64,000 nucleotides of DNA, taken from positions 62,001 to 126,000 of the forward strand of contig JASAOC010002140.1 of NCBI GenBank assembly GCA_030849835.1, written 5' to 3'. Position numbers and translations under genes: made by a program. Source of the DNA: Herpetomonas samuelpessoai. Taxonomy: Eukaryota; Euglenozoa; Kinetoplastea; Trypanosomatida; Trypanosomatidae. Below are positions 28,484 to 39,024 of this stretch, one piece after another. The first letter of the stretch is position 1, and each line of letters begins with the position of its first letter. The notes below the pieces were generated by a model, which saw only the letters and a list, made by a program, of their open reading frames with translations, did no database searches and was not told the DNA's origin.

Positions 28484-29472
28484 ACGCTCTCCCTTCTCTA
28501 GGAGCCGCCGACTGGAGACACACGAGTGATCTGTCTGTGAGCCTCCTTTTCGCACGCTGGGTGTTGCGTTGGCTGCTCACTTTCTGTATAGGTGGGGTCT
28601 CTTACCGTCGTTTCCTCTGGAATGCATATCTTAACCTCTTGTGGTTCGTTTTCTTTGCATCGTGTTCCTTTCCGGCTTTTTTTTTTTCTAATGTGCCAAA
28701 CCTGAATACCCCTTTTCTTGTTCTTTTTGGCTTTCGCGTTATCCATGTAAATTGATTCGTTTGACATTGCCATTTACGTATTACTACCGGTCACATTCTA
28801 TTTCAAGGAAAAAACGAAGAGCCATCCAGCCTCTGCTTTCGAGATGGAGTTTGCTTGTTTCGTGTTTCTTTTTGCGCGTGTAGCAGAGAGAGAGAGAGGC
28901 AACGAAGGTCGCTGTCGTATATCACGTGTGGCTTGGCACGAATATGGGTACACGGATGGTGTACATGGCTGGATAAGAAAGCCTCTGTGTAATTGAAGAC
29001 GAACACGCGCCACCTCTCTCAGCGTTTTTTGTGGTTCACGTGACAGTGGTGACTCACTGCGATGGAACAAACGGATTTGTAAGTGACTTTCCACTTCGAG
29101 TGTGTCTGTGAATGAGGATGCACCCGTCTTGATGTGACTTCCTCCCTAACATGCATGCTAGCCTCTTCACGTCTCCCTGCCCCTCGCATGTTGGTGCGCC
29201 TCTCCCGAATAGATTTATTCCCTAATCTTACGCTTGACCGCGTGCCATTCTTTTTTTTCTTCTTTTTTAAATTGTTTACTGTCATTGTCGGAGACCATTC
29301 AAAATTCGTGACGCACAGGATTTTTTCCGGCGCTATCCCTTCTGACAACAGTTGTTTTATTTTTCTTCATTTTCCCTTTCCGTTATAACTAACGTTACTC
29401 TTTCTGTCGTATTCCACGTGGTTAAATCATCACCATTCGTCGACACAGACAGCAAGACAAGCACACGTACAC
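28484..29472. other. Intergenic spacer
   Basis: No gene is supported. A T-run lies at 28678-28688, a short (AG)n run at about 28886-28898 and T-rich DNA at 29250-29275. A weak splice AG may lie at 29447-29448. Confidence 0.45.
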
Positions 29473-31230
29473 ATGCCTTCTTTAAAAGATGAACGTACTC
29501 CGATCATGGACGTCCGGTGCGTGAGCTACCAGTATCCAGAAGCACCGCAGCCTGCACTCCAAGACGTCAGTTTCACCTTGTACCCCGGCGACCGCGTCCT
29601 TGTCATTGGTCATAACGGAAGCGGCAAGTCCACACTGCTTTCGCTGCTCGGCGGCCGACGGAAGCCACAGCGCGGCAAGGCGGGGGCTCCTTCTGCGTCC
29701 GTCAAGACGGACGAAACCAACGTCTACTCGCGATTCGCACCGCGGCCGGACAGCCACGCGGACATGGAAGACGACAGCCGTGGCGTCATTCGCGTCCTCG
29801 GCGGCGATCCGTTCGATGACACCTCCATGGCGAAGCACATCGCCCTCATTGGTTCCCCATGGCCCACAGAGGCGTTCTTTGGAAATACCGTGGACCGCAT
29901 CGCGTCGCCCGCGCCGGAGCCGGCGCGCAAGACGGTCATCGCCGAGGCCCTGCACCTGCGCCTCTCACGGTGGGTGGATAAGATGAGCTCGGGCGAGAAG
30001 CGCCGCGTCCAGATTCTGCACGGCATGCTTTCCCCTGAATCCCGCATTTTCCTCCTCGACGAGTGCAGCACCGACATTGACGTGGCGGAGCGCAAGACGG
30101 TGCTGGATTTGGTGAGGAGGGAGTGCGAGGAGCGCGAGGGGTGCTGCCTCTACGCAACGCATATCCTCGATCGTGTCCACGATTGGGCCACACATCTGCT
30201 CCTCATGAAGGAAGGTCGCGTGATGGCCTTTGTTTCGGTCGCGGAACTCACCACGGCAGCGGCAAAGCTACCCGGCACAAACGGTGACGGTAACGAGATG
30301 AGCGCTGACATGGTGCGACAGGCGCAGGACGTCTCACTGGAGCAGTTTGCGCTGCGCTTCATGGCCAGCGGCAACACCAGCCTCCAGGACTGGACCAGCG
30401 GCCTCGCGACGCAGAGCTTTCTCGAGCGAGGACGCGGGCCAATGGCGGACCTTTCCTCCCAGGACGACGGTGCGGGTGCTGACAAGGTTTACTTTGCCAA
30501 CAAGCACGACCGTGAGCACCCGCAGGCCTGCACCGAGGTTGTGATTGACTGCGCTGGCTTGACCTACCGCGATGTCTTCCACAAGGCGAGCTTTCAAGTG
30601 TACCGTGGTGAGCGCGTGCTTCTCTGTGGTTGCAACGGCGCAGGCAAGTCCACGCTGCTCAACATGCTCGGAGGCAAGCAATACTTTAACAACACCAGTG
30701 GTGCCCTTCGCGTACTGGGAAAGGTCTGCTACGACGACATGACCCTTAACGCGCAGGTTTCGTACGGAGGAGACTGGTGGACCAGCGTGCCGGGCGGTGA
30801 GGTGCATGTGCGCGAGATGCTGACCATTTCAACCCCACGCGCGGAGCGGCTCCGGTCGCTGCTCGCTGTGGACCTTGACTGGGATGTGCGCCACATCTCC
30901 AGCGGAGAGCAGAAGCGTGTGCAGATTCTGCTTTACCTGCTGGAAGACAAGCCCATCGTTCTCCTTGACGAGGCCACCGCGGACTTGGATGTCGACCAGC
31001 GTAACGCGTTGCTGAGTTTTCTCTACGCGGAGAGCGTGTGTCGGGGCGTGACAGTGGTGTACTCGACGCACATCTTTGGCGGGTTGTCCGGTTGGGCTGA
31101 CACGATTGTGCTGCTCGACCGCACCGTGCGTGGCGTCCACGCTGTTTGGCGCGCTCGAAACGGCGATAGCGTCGACCTTGACCGTGTTACGGAAGAGCTT
31201 GTGGCACTCAAGGCGCGGGAAGTGTTTTAA
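29473..31230 (+). CDS. Tandem CAF16-like ABC ATPase (no membrane domain)
   Basis: The 585-residue protein consists of two ABC nucleotide-binding domains and has no transmembrane segment. Domain 1 has Walker A GHNGSGKST (G46, K52), signature SSGEKRR from S172 and Walker B IFLLDEC. Domain 2 has Walker A GCNGAGKST (G386, K392), signature SSGEQKR from S476 and Walker B IVLLDEA. Each half ends in a YATHI/YSTHI switch followed by an 'H/G-x-WA' segment, typical of the CAF16 subfamily. Yeast Caf16 is a single-domain protein of about 290 residues linked to CCR4-NOT, so this is a head-to-tail double version. A role in RNA or transcription complexes is inferred from that family only; an ABCF translation factor is less likely because the ABCF linker is absent. 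Both sites look catalytically complete. The ATG at 29473 opens the first domain directly. Confidence 0.88.
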   Translation: MPSLKDERTPIMDVRCVSYQYPEAPQPALQDVSFTLYPGDRVLVIGHNGSGKSTLLSLLGGRRKPQRGKAGAPSASVKTDETNVYSRFAPRPDSHADMEDDSRGVIRVLGGDPFDDTSMAKHIALIGSPWPTEAFFGNTVDRIASPAPEPARKTVIAEALHLRLSRWVDKMSSGEKRRVQILHGMLSPESRIFLLDECSTDIDVAERKTVLDLVRRECEEREGCCLYATHILDRVHDWATHLLLMKEGRVMAFVSVAELTTAAAKLPGTNGDGNEMSADMVRQAQDVSLEQFALRFMASGNTSLQDWTSGLATQSFLERGRGPMADLSSQDDGAGADKVYFANKHDREHPQACTEVVIDCAGLTYRDVFHKASFQVYRGERVLLCGCNGAGKSTLLNMLGGKQYFNNTSGALRVLGKVCYDDMTLNAQVSYGGDWWTSVPGGEVHVREMLTISTPRAERLRSLLAVDLDWDVRHISSGEQKRVQILLYLLEDKPIVLLDEATADLDVDQRNALLSFLYAESVCRGVTVVYSTHIFGGLSGWADTIVLLDRTVRGVHAVWRARNGDSVDLDRVTEELVALKAREVF

Positions 31231-31875
31231 AGTAAACGTGGCCTTCCACCCACACGGACCCTAATTCTTCTTCTTCTCCCCTTTCCCAGTGAGTACTCTG
31301 CCTTTCGTTTTTTTTTTTTTTGGTTTCCTTCGGCTGCTTAATCTCTCCGTCTCCTTGGGATGTAAGTCCTTTGGAGAAAAGGAGGTGCCGTGGCCTCTTC
31401 TTCTCTTTCTTTGTGCCAAAATCTATACAAACTTGATACCTCTCTCTTGTCTTTCTTTCTCTGGGATGGAGTCCAAGTTGATGGGTCATTTCATCTCGTC
31501 ACGGTTTCGTTTATCTCAGGGAAATCTTTTCCCTCTGAACGGAAGCTTTTTCACCACGATCCGTACGCCAGCTGCGAACCGTCCATGGACAAAGAGATGT
31601 CGCGTCATAATAGACCGGAATGGCTAATGCACATGCGTCACCTGTTCTCAGCGTCTTCACCGGTTCTGTCAATGACAATCCGAGAAATTCCCGTCGTCAG
31701 CGAGGACGAGAAAAGAAATGGGAGCTCTCTTTCACTGATAATATTGTCAATGTAAATTCATTGTCTTTCTTTCATCTCCTTTGTTGCGTTTATCTTTCTC
31801 CTTTCTCACTGTAGGTGCGACTTCTTGCTTCGTTTTCATCTAATTGTAATAGTACCTGTGACAGCGTGAGCAAGT
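31231..31875. other. Intergenic spacer
   Basis: No gene is supported. A long T-run lies at about 31308-31321 and a pyrimidine tract at about 31762-31812. Confidence 0.5.
31762..31814 (+). promoter_or_regulatory. Predicted trans-splice acceptor for the 469-residue low-complexity gene
   Basis: A strong CTTT-rich tract ends in the AG at 31813-31814, 61 nt before the ATG at 31876. Confidence 0.65.
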
Positions 31876-33288
31876 ATGCACCCTCATCACCGTGCACCAC
31901 GCGCACAGCAGCAGCAGCAGCGCCCCGTCAAGTCCTCCAAAGGAGGTTACCTGCGTTGCCCGTTCGACATCAGCGCCTCCTTCGCGCAGCTCGCCGCGAA
32001 GCATGTGGAGGCAGGGCAATCAAGCAGGCTCCGCCCCACGGCCCCGCTGGGGCTCAAGGCCGCGTCTGGGCTCTCAGACAAGGACGGTCTGAGAGGAGAC
32101 AAGGACGATGATGGCCTTGGTCGCGCCTGGACGCGCGCTGGTGTTGGGGCAGAGAAACTGTCGGCAAAGGAGAAGCGCTCACAGCAGGAGTTGGCGGAGC
32201 TTATTTACAATAATAATCATGACGCGGAGGTGGACGATGAACCCGAGGAAGAGGAGGAAGGCCTTCACACCGAGAAGGATGGAGGCACTGCTCGCCAAGA
32301 CACTGAGGACGACGCAAAGTTGGTAGCTGACGTCTCTGCAGGGACAGAAGATAGTCATCATTCTTCACCACCCAGTGCGGAAGACCTCGAAACGGCTGAG
32401 CTCCCTGAAGAGGACACGGGCAGCCAAACTCACAGGAAGATTGCGGAAGAAGGTGTGAATGCAGACCCCGACGGTGAGGGCGACGCAGAAGAAAAGGTGG
32501 AAGGAGCAGAGGAGGAGGAGGAGGGTGCGCTGAATCACATTATCGCTCCTGTAAAGACACCTCGAAGCATCTTGCAAAAGTCAGCGGAGAAGAGTCGTCG
32601 CGATCAGTTCGGGATCGACCTCCGCGAACAACAGGCTCTGCGTAAGGCGATGCCCCGCTTCTTGCGGCGCGGCAGCAATGGCGGTGGTGGTAATGGTGCT
32701 GACGCAGGCGAACACGAGCAGGGGTCCATGCGGAGGTTGCACGGGTCCGATGTCCAAGAGGAAGCTCTGGACGACGACGAGGAGCTGCTCGACAAAGTGG
32801 GCAAACATGGCTCCAGTGCCACTTCCGAGAAACATGCGCGTCGGCAGGACTTCCATGAGCACCACGAGCGTCTTCATGCTGCTGCCACGGCTGGCGAGGA
32901 CGGGCTCTCGCAGCGCGCCCGCAAAAAAGCACGGAAGCGGCTGCGCGAGGGCCACACGTGCGAGCCTCCCGTACATGGTCCTTCCCTCTCCTCCGATGTG
33001 GTGGCGACCAAGTCGGAAGTGGACACTCGCGGTGTTTCCGATCACGCTGCCGGTTCAACGGGGAAGCCTGACAACCCAACCGAAAGTCTGCGGGACCCCC
33101 AACGCTCCCCACGTGTGCAGCCCGCTGCCGTTGCTGCGGAGGCCGCCAGCGTATCGTCACCTCACGGCAGCGGTGCTGGTGCTCAGGCCCCCCCAAAGGC
33201 TCCCGCGGCGCCCATGAATCGCATGCAGAAGCTGGAGGAGGCGCGACTGGCCGCCCTTTTCGGAAGCAAGAAGAAAAAGAAGCGGTAA
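31876..33288 (+). CDS. Low-complexity acidic/basic protein, possibly nucleolar
   Basis: The product is about 470 residues. The first 15 or so are basic with a short glutamine run (CAG repeat at about 31905-31918), followed by the only ordered-looking piece, GGYLRCPFDISASFAQL near residues 23-39. Residues about 115-220 are very acidic (runs of Glu and Asp). The C-terminal half alternates charged segments with RARKKARKRLREGH near 350 and ends in a KKKKKR tail after a short helix (MNRMQKLEEARLAALF). The polyacidic and polybasic mixture and terminal lysine run fit a nuclear or nucleolar protein, perhaps in ribosome assembly, but no family is recognised. The continuous GC-rich third positions support it as a real gene. 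Confidence 0.8.
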   Translation: MHPHHRAPRAQQQQQRPVKSSKGGYLRCPFDISASFAQLAAKHVEAGQSSRLRPTAPLGLKAASGLSDKDGLRGDKDDDGLGRAWTRAGVGAEKLSAKEKRSQQELAELIYNNNHDAEVDDEPEEEEEGLHTEKDGGTARQDTEDDAKLVADVSAGTEDSHHSSPPSAEDLETAELPEEDTGSQTHRKIAEEGVNADPDGEGDAEEKVEGAEEEEEGALNHIIAPVKTPRSILQKSAEKSRRDQFGIDLREQQALRKAMPRFLRRGSNGGGGNGADAGEHEQGSMRRLHGSDVQEEALDDDEELLDKVGKHGSSATSEKHARRQDFHEHHERLHAAATAGEDGLSQRARKKARKRLREGHTCEPPVHGPSLSSDVVATKSEVDTRGVSDHAAGSTGKPDNPTESLRDPQRSPRVQPAAVAAEAASVSSPHGSGAGAQAPPKAPAAPMNRMQKLEEARLAALFGSKKKKKR

Positions 33289-33919
33289 GCGGCGTTGCGA
33301 GCGAGCGGGTCAACGCTCCCAGTGAACGAACCAGCAGACTCGTTACCGTGCGACGGGCAGCAAAAAAAAAGGCTCTGTCATTAATATGTCCTCTCGTTTA
33401 ACAAGGCTGCCTACCCTGTCATGGGTCCGTGGTTCCATGCGCGGTGGTAAGGCAACCCATAAGAAACTAGACAAGAGTGATTCGGTCGAAATGACAAGGA
33501 GGCTTGTTCATGAGCTTCCGTGACTCCACAGAAGGATGGTGGAGGAGTTTGAGGGGTGTCTTCTCAGAAGGGATTTTGCCATCTATTGCACGTGACAGAG
33601 TCCACTCTGTCGATTTTTCGCTTTCATGTGTATCCGGTAGGCATTGCAAGGCACCTTTCCCCTCTCTCTGTCTCCTTCTCTGTTCCAACTGTGTAGGTAG
33701 TGCAGGAATCTCATCACAATTAGTCGTTTGTTTTTTTGTTCAGCTGCTATATTACGTTGGTCAAGCGTTGGAGGTAGTGCTTGCTCCACAGTCGAGCCTC
33801 GTGTGCAGATTTAAACACGCTGCTCAACTAGTTTCTTTTTCGTTTCTTGGCGCATTGTGCGTCTTAGTGGTTGTGTTGTTCTCACTCCCCTTCAACGATC
33901 AGAGGGCACGTTGGTGAGT
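33289..33919. other. Intergenic spacer
   Basis: No gene is supported. An A-run lies at 33361-33370, and T/C-rich DNA at 33830-33866 probably serves the splice AG at 33866-33867. Confidence 0.5.
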
Positions 33920-36469
33920 ATGTTTCAGCGCTTGCGGGATCAGCTGTTCGGCGTGCCCGCAGGACCGCCTTCCACGAGTACCAGCCCCTCATCAGGTCCA
34001 GCAGGGCCCGGTATCCGCGCAGACACTGGCGGCGAGAGCACCAGCCCGCAGAAGCTCGGGTACCGTCCCTACCACAGCAGCACCACACCGCTTCCTGCCA
34101 ACCAGGACGACCTTTTATCGCGCCCTTCGGATGCCGTGGCATGGGCGGGTCGACAAAGGCAGGCACCGCACCACCGCTCGAGGATGGCACGGCCCGCGTC
34201 TGCGGTGGGCTTGGACGCTCTCGGGAAGGGCGTGAGTAGCGATGCCACCGCCGTTGGTGCTGCACGCGGTATGCGCCACGCCTCGTCGTCGTTTAATCTT
34301 TCCTCGTCTACGCACTTGTCGGACGCGGAGCCCTTGACAGCGACTCCACAGCAGCAGCAGCAGCAGCACGGAGGGGCACGGATAGGGGCCCCATCGGCGG
34401 CTCCGAACGAAGCAGACTCTGTGCCTCCTGCCGTCCGTGTGGTGCGCGCAGGAGCGGGGGGAGCCTCGGGAACTGGCTACAGCCCACCCGTGGAGGTCCC
34501 CTTTCGCGCATTGTTGGAGGCTGACGTCGTGGACATGCGCCGCCTGCGAGAGCTCAGCTGGCACGGTGTCCCTGTGCCCTTGCGTAGGGATGTGTGGTGC
34601 CTTCTGACGGGGCACTGGCATCCACAGCGGTCTCAGCGCGAGGCCATTGTCGCGCGCAAGCGGCAGGAATACCTCTTGTACGTCCGACGCTCCTACACCC
34701 CCGTGGACTGGGATGCTGTCTGCGCTGCCGCAGATAGCACGGGTGGCATGGATGGAGTGGGGGCACTTCGTTGGCGTCCAGGGGGTGGGGAGCCCGCGGG
34801 CTTGGGGGTCGTTGCGCGCGCTCGCGGCCTGCGCACCTCTCTGTCCATGCAGAGTCTTCTTTCTGCCCAACAGGGTGCCGTGCCAGACGGCGCCGCGGCG
34901 GGTCCGTACCCGACCGGAGGCAGGCGGCACAGCCATGGGCACGAGGGCACCGAGTCGGACTCGGAACGGATGACGGCTGGCGGCGCGTCGTCTCCGTCGT
35001 CTCCGTCCCACTCCCCTTTGGAAGCTCGGCGTGAGGGTGTAGGACATCATGCGCGTCTGCCCCCATCGACTTCCTCACTTCACGGCCGCCCTCACCATCT
35101 GCAGAGGCCTCCCGTACAAGGGCCGCCAGCACCCTCCGACACCTCAGCCATGACCCCTGCGGTGCCGCGCATCCCCACAGGCGCCATCGCGTCGTCTGCG
35201 GAGGTGCAAATCATCAAACAGATCCGCAAAGACATTCCTCGCATGTCCGGAGGCGTCGCCTGGCTGCAGCACCCCCGCGTGCGAGCCACACTGGAGCGAG
35301 TGCTTTTCATTTGGTCTCTGCGTCACCCAGCGTGCGGCTACGTGCAGGGGATGAACGACTTTGTGGTGCCGTTTCTCGCTGTCATTCTCGCCCACCGTTA
35401 CTGCGCCACCAAGTCCGTGTCCGAGCTGTACTCGTATGACGAGAGCGTTGCGCAGGAGCGCTTTGGTGCTGGCCATGGTGACGTAGAGAGCGATGGTGGA
35501 GGCGCCTTCCTGGAACACGGACAACAAAACCGCCAGAACCAATCAGATGCGGCACAGAATGAAAGTCAAGGGGCTCCTCAAACCGGCGAGCCAGAGCGAG
35601 AGATTGCTTGCGCTATGCTGGATGATACACATAAAGGAAGCGGTTCGTTCGATAGGTCTACTGCCCCTCGAGGGAACGTGCCAGAGGATAGACCAGATAG
35701 CGTAAACGATGAGGACGTGTTGGCAAGAGCAGGTCCGACTGACCCGCTGACCCGCAACCTTAGCGCGCCAACCCCGACGGACGACACCTACATTCAGAAG
35801 CGTTCCATTGACAGCGACGACGTATGGATGGGTGAGTTAGAGGCTGACACGTACTGGTTAACGGCCTACGTCCTCAGCGTCATGCAAGACAACTACACCC
35901 AGCAGCAGCGAGGCATCACGGCGATGGTGCGACGCCTCGAGGCGGTCTTGGCGGCCGCCGACGCGGCCTTTTACAAGCACCTCACACAGACGCTGAACAT
36001 TGAAATTTCGCTGTTCGCCTTCCGCTGGATTAACTGTCTGCTGCTGCGCGAACTCACCGTGACACAGTCGCTCCGTCTTTTCGACACCTATCTCTCCGAT
36101 GAGAATCGCGACTGGAGTACCTCTCATGTGTTTGTGTGCTGTGCCCTCCTGCTTCGGCTCTCGCACGTGCTCGTGGGAACGAAAGATTTTGCGGCGGCGC
36201 TGAGCTTGCTGCAGAACCCACCAACGGAGCGCTTGACAGCCAAGGACATCAATGAGGTCATTTCCGAGTCGTACGTGCTCCAGTGCCTTTACGCCAATGT
36301 CACAGTTCCTTCCACGTCAACAGCGATGGTGGGAGCGGCATCTTCTGACAAACCCAATGAGGAGGACGGGAACGATACCCAGCCCAAACTGAGCAGCAGC
36401 ACACCTGGTAAGCTACCACAGGAGCAGAGAGCGAGCTACGCCCCCGCGCGGTTTAGCAAACCAGGATGA
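33920..36469 (+). CDS. TBC-domain Rab GTPase-activating protein, Gyp1/TBC1D22-like
   Basis: The 849-residue protein contains a TBC domain split by a long insert. The entry motif PLRRDVWCLLTGHW is near residue 215, the arginine finger lies in IRKDIPR (R441) and the glutamine finger in GYVQGMND (Q476). After an insert of about 125 polar residues (about 507-633) the domain resumes with DTYWLTAYVLSVMQDNY, a segment typical of the Gyp1/TBC1D22 branch, and closes with LFDTYLSD. A second long disordered insert, rich in Ser, Gly and Pro, separates the entry motif from the catalytic motif. Both dual-finger residues are kept, so it should stimulate GTP hydrolysis by a Rab, plausibly at the Golgi by analogy with Gyp1. 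The N-terminal 200 residues are low-complexity with a six-residue glutamine run near 34352. Start taken at the first ATG; the frame is open to a GTG at 33857. Confidence 0.88.
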   Translation: MFQRLRDQLFGVPAGPPSTSTSPSSGPAGPGIRADTGGESTSPQKLGYRPYHSSTTPLPANQDDLLSRPSDAVAWAGRQRQAPHHRSRMARPASAVGLDALGKGVSSDATAVGAARGMRHASSSFNLSSSTHLSDAEPLTATPQQQQQQHGGARIGAPSAAPNEADSVPPAVRVVRAGAGGASGTGYSPPVEVPFRALLEADVVDMRRLRELSWHGVPVPLRRDVWCLLTGHWHPQRSQREAIVARKRQEYLLYVRRSYTPVDWDAVCAAADSTGGMDGVGALRWRPGGGEPAGLGVVARARGLRTSLSMQSLLSAQQGAVPDGAAAGPYPTGGRRHSHGHEGTESDSERMTAGGASSPSSPSHSPLEARREGVGHHARLPPSTSSLHGRPHHLQRPPVQGPPAPSDTSAMTPAVPRIPTGAIASSAEVQIIKQIRKDIPRMSGGVAWLQHPRVRATLERVLFIWSLRHPACGYVQGMNDFVVPFLAVILAHRYCATKSVSELYSYDESVAQERFGAGHGDVESDGGGAFLEHGQQNRQNQSDAAQNESQGAPQTGEPEREIACAMLDDTHKGSGSFDRSTAPRGNVPEDRPDSVNDEDVLARAGPTDPLTRNLSAPTPTDDTYIQKRSIDSDDVWMGELEADTYWLTAYVLSVMQDNYTQQQRGITAMVRRLEAVLAAADAAFYKHLTQTLNIEISLFAFRWINCLLLRELTVTQSLRLFDTYLSDENRDWSTSHVFVCCALLLRLSHVLVGTKDFAAALSLLQNPPTERLTAKDINEVISESYVLQCLYANVTVPSTSTAMVGAASSDKPNEEDGNDTQPKLSSSTPGKLPQEQRASYAPARFSKPG

Positions 36470-37225
36470 CACACGCTACCTTTCTGTCCCGACGGAGCCT
36501 TGTCTCCCGTCAGTGGTTCTGGTGACGCGTCGGAGTCTCTGCGGTTTTCTACTGTGTACTGTATTGTCAAGCCAACGAAACACCGGAAAGACACAGTGAG
36601 AGACGTTCTTTTTCTTTTTTCTTCTTTTTCGTGCCCTTGACAGCGTGACACTATCGTCACCTACACTACACAGGAAGCGATAGCCGCGCACGACAAAGAC
36701 AAAAGACGTTTAGAGATCCGACATTGACGATCGTTTCAAGCACAGGAAGTCATACCCGGCGACAAATGTATAGCAGGGGAGTCTAGTTGTTCCGGGAACC
36801 AGACGAAAGGGTAGCCGTTCAATGTGAACCGAAGAGGCCCGACACGTCGGAGCATCATTATTTTTTTTTTTTAAACCCCTAGTGTTGTTGCCTTGGCTTG
36901 AGCATTATCGATGCACGCACTAAATCACCGCACGCCCTTATCCTCTCTGCGACTCCACTTCAGGTATTTCAAAAAAGGGGTCTATCACTGCTCAGCACAA
37001 CTAAGATTGCATTCGTTTGTTCTGTCTCTGTTTCTCTGAAGATCACTTTGTATTCCTTATATATTTTTTTCCCGCAAGAAACCGCAGGAGAGGGTCGTTG
37101 TTTCGATTCGTTATACCGCGACACCCGCTGCCTTTATTGATTGGTGGCTCTTGTCCACGCAAGACGGAGATCCTTCCTTAAGAACGTAGCGGTGCTCAAT
37201 CTTCCTCTCGCAAGCAAGGGAGGCG
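36470..37225. other. Intergenic spacer
   Basis: No gene is supported. It carries a T-run at 36860-36871 and pyrimidine-rich DNA at 37015-37038 followed by an AG at 37040-37041, a candidate acceptor for RIO2. Confidence 0.45.
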
Positions 37226-38701
37226 ATGGTGAAGCTTGACGTGTCGCTGCTCCGCTTTATGGAGCCGGAGGACTTTCGCGTCCTCACGGCGCTGGAGATG
37301 GCCATGCGCAACCACGACGTGGCACCCACAGCCCTTGTGGAGCGCATCGCGCAACTGCCACACGGTGGCTGTCGAAAGCGACTGAACAACTTGCTGAAGC
37401 ACAAGATGATTCATCACGAAAACACCATGTACGACGGCTACGCCATGAAGTACGGTGCCTATGACTACTTGGCGCTGCGGACACTGAGCAAGAGAGGCTC
37501 CTGCACGGGTGTGGGCCACCGCATCGGCTGCGGTAAGGAATCCGATATTATTCTTGTCCAGGACGAGGCTGGTCATGAGTGCGTGCTCAAGCTGCAGCGC
37601 CTGGGCCGCTGCTCGTTTCGCACCGTCACACGGAACCGAGACTACAAGGGCAATGGACGCACGCGTCATGGTGAGAGCTGGTTCTACCTCTCCCGCCTTG
37701 CATCGCAGAAGGAGCACGCATTCATGAAGATGCTCTACGACGAGGGCTTCCCGGTGCCAAAGCCCATTGACCAAAATCGCCACGCGCTTGTGATGGAGCT
37801 GGTGCCGGGCACGCTGCTCAACAACATCACGGAGCTCGGGGACGCCGAGAAGGTGTACCGCCGCTGCCTTGACTTGATGATCAAGCTGGCGGAACAGGGC
37901 CTAATTCACGGCGATTTCAATGAGTTCAACCTCATGATCACAGACGACCAGCGAGTCATCATGATTGATTTTCCCCAGATGGTCTCGACGAACCACGTCA
38001 ACGCCCAAGAGCTCTTTGACCGTGATGTGCAGAACCTGGCCAACTTCTTTCAGCGCCGCTTCCAGGTCTCGACCCTGTGGTTCCCCACCTTGCAAAGCGA
38101 TGTCGTGCGCAAGGGCAACCTCGACAAGCAGGTGTACGCGAGCGGGCACTACACGCAGCGTCACGAGCAGGACCTTAAGAAGCTCATGGAGGCGGAGTTT
38201 GCCAAGCAACAAGGGAAGCGTAGCGCGCTCAAGGAGGCCCATGGCGACGATGGCAGCGCAGCCGTCTCTTCGGGTTCCGCGAGTGAGGAGTCTGACTCTG
38301 AAGATGACGAAGAGGACGGGGAGGGTGAAATTGACCGCGAGGATTGTGGCGTCATTGCTGTTCCAGGTCGTGACGGAGCAGACGACAACGCCGAAGGGAC
38401 ACAGGACGACGACGACGACGACGACGACAACGAGGAGGAGAACGATGATAGCGACGCAGATTCCCTCGACGCCGCTGTGGCTGCCGCACGGCGCCAGCGG
38501 GGGCCAGACGAAAATAACCGCAACTTTCTGCCGGACGGCGAGGTGAACCGGGACCACATCAAGAACCAAGTCCGCAAGAATATTCGTCGGAAGGACAATC
38601 AGGAGTTTTACGGCCGACTGCATCGCAATTCACAAAAAGGCCGTCATAAACAAAGGATCGATCGCGAGCTGAAGAACGTCAAGAAGGAGGGCTTCTGGTG
38701 A
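37226..38701 (+). CDS. RIO2: RIO2 atypical protein kinase
   Basis: The 491-residue protein has the RIO2 layout. A winged-helix domain fills about residues 1-90, including LPHGGCRKRLNNLLKHK. The RIO kinase domain follows with a P-loop region IGCGKESDI, the ATP-binding lysine K122, the catalytic aspartate D230 in HGDFNEFN and the metal-binding D248 in IDFPQ. RIO2 binds pre-40S particles in the cytoplasm and uses ATP hydrolysis to drive late maturation of the small ribosomal subunit. After the kinase the protein has a very acidic tail at about 350-430, including an uninterrupted aspartate run encoded by a GAC repeat at 38405-38428, and a basic C-terminus rich in Lys and Arg. The wHTH domain distinguishes it from RIO1. 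All catalytic residues are present. Confidence 0.95.
   Translation: MVKLDVSLLRFMEPEDFRVLTALEMAMRNHDVAPTALVERIAQLPHGGCRKRLNNLLKHKMIHHENTMYDGYAMKYGAYDYLALRTLSKRGSCTGVGHRIGCGKESDIILVQDEAGHECVLKLQRLGRCSFRTVTRNRDYKGNGRTRHGESWFYLSRLASQKEHAFMKMLYDEGFPVPKPIDQNRHALVMELVPGTLLNNITELGDAEKVYRRCLDLMIKLAEQGLIHGDFNEFNLMITDDQRVIMIDFPQMVSTNHVNAQELFDRDVQNLANFFQRRFQVSTLWFPTLQSDVVRKGNLDKQVYASGHYTQRHEQDLKKLMEAEFAKQQGKRSALKEAHGDDGSAAVSSGSASEESDSEDDEEDGEGEIDREDCGVIAVPGRDGADDNAEGTQDDDDDDDDNEEENDDSDADSLDAAVAAARRQRGPDENNRNFLPDGEVNRDHIKNQVRKNIRRKDNQEFYGRLHRNSQKGRHKQRIDRELKNVKKEGFW
38405..38428 (+). repeat. (GAC)n repeat encoding an Asp run in RIO2
   Basis: Eight GAC units in frame, giving a poly-aspartate run in the acidic tail. 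Such runs are prone to length change. Confidence 0.9.
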
Positions 38702-39002
38702 TGCCCGTGCGTTGCCTGTCCGTTGCCATCTCCTCTTTCCTTCTCTCTTTCTCTCGCCCTCTGTACAGTACGTTCTCTGTCGTGAATGTTTTTTTTTTTT
38801 TGTTGTTGTTGTTGATCAGGTTGCCTGCGGTGGTGGTGCGCCGTAAAGCGTCTGTGCGAAGTTCTCCCATGTGATGGCCCCTCCCCCTTTCGTTGAGCCC
38901 AGGAGCTTCGTTTAGCCTTGCGCTCTCGCAGTGGTTGCTTTGAATTTCGTTCGCTCCACCTTTGCTTACAACGGCGAATTCCTATTTCCTTGCAGTGCCC
39001 GT

Positions 39003-39024
39003 GCACACACACACACACACACAC
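39003..39024 (+). repeat. (CA)n microsatellite
   Basis: About eleven CA units in the RIO2 3' region. Confidence 0.92.

Noticed and set aside
27422-28555. 377-codon minus-strand frame opposite nitroreductase copy 3 (similar ones at 7398-8600, 46232-47440 and 58835-60097)
   Set aside because: They are antisense shadows of clear plus-strand genes, produced by GC-rich third positions; their products have no recognisable motif.
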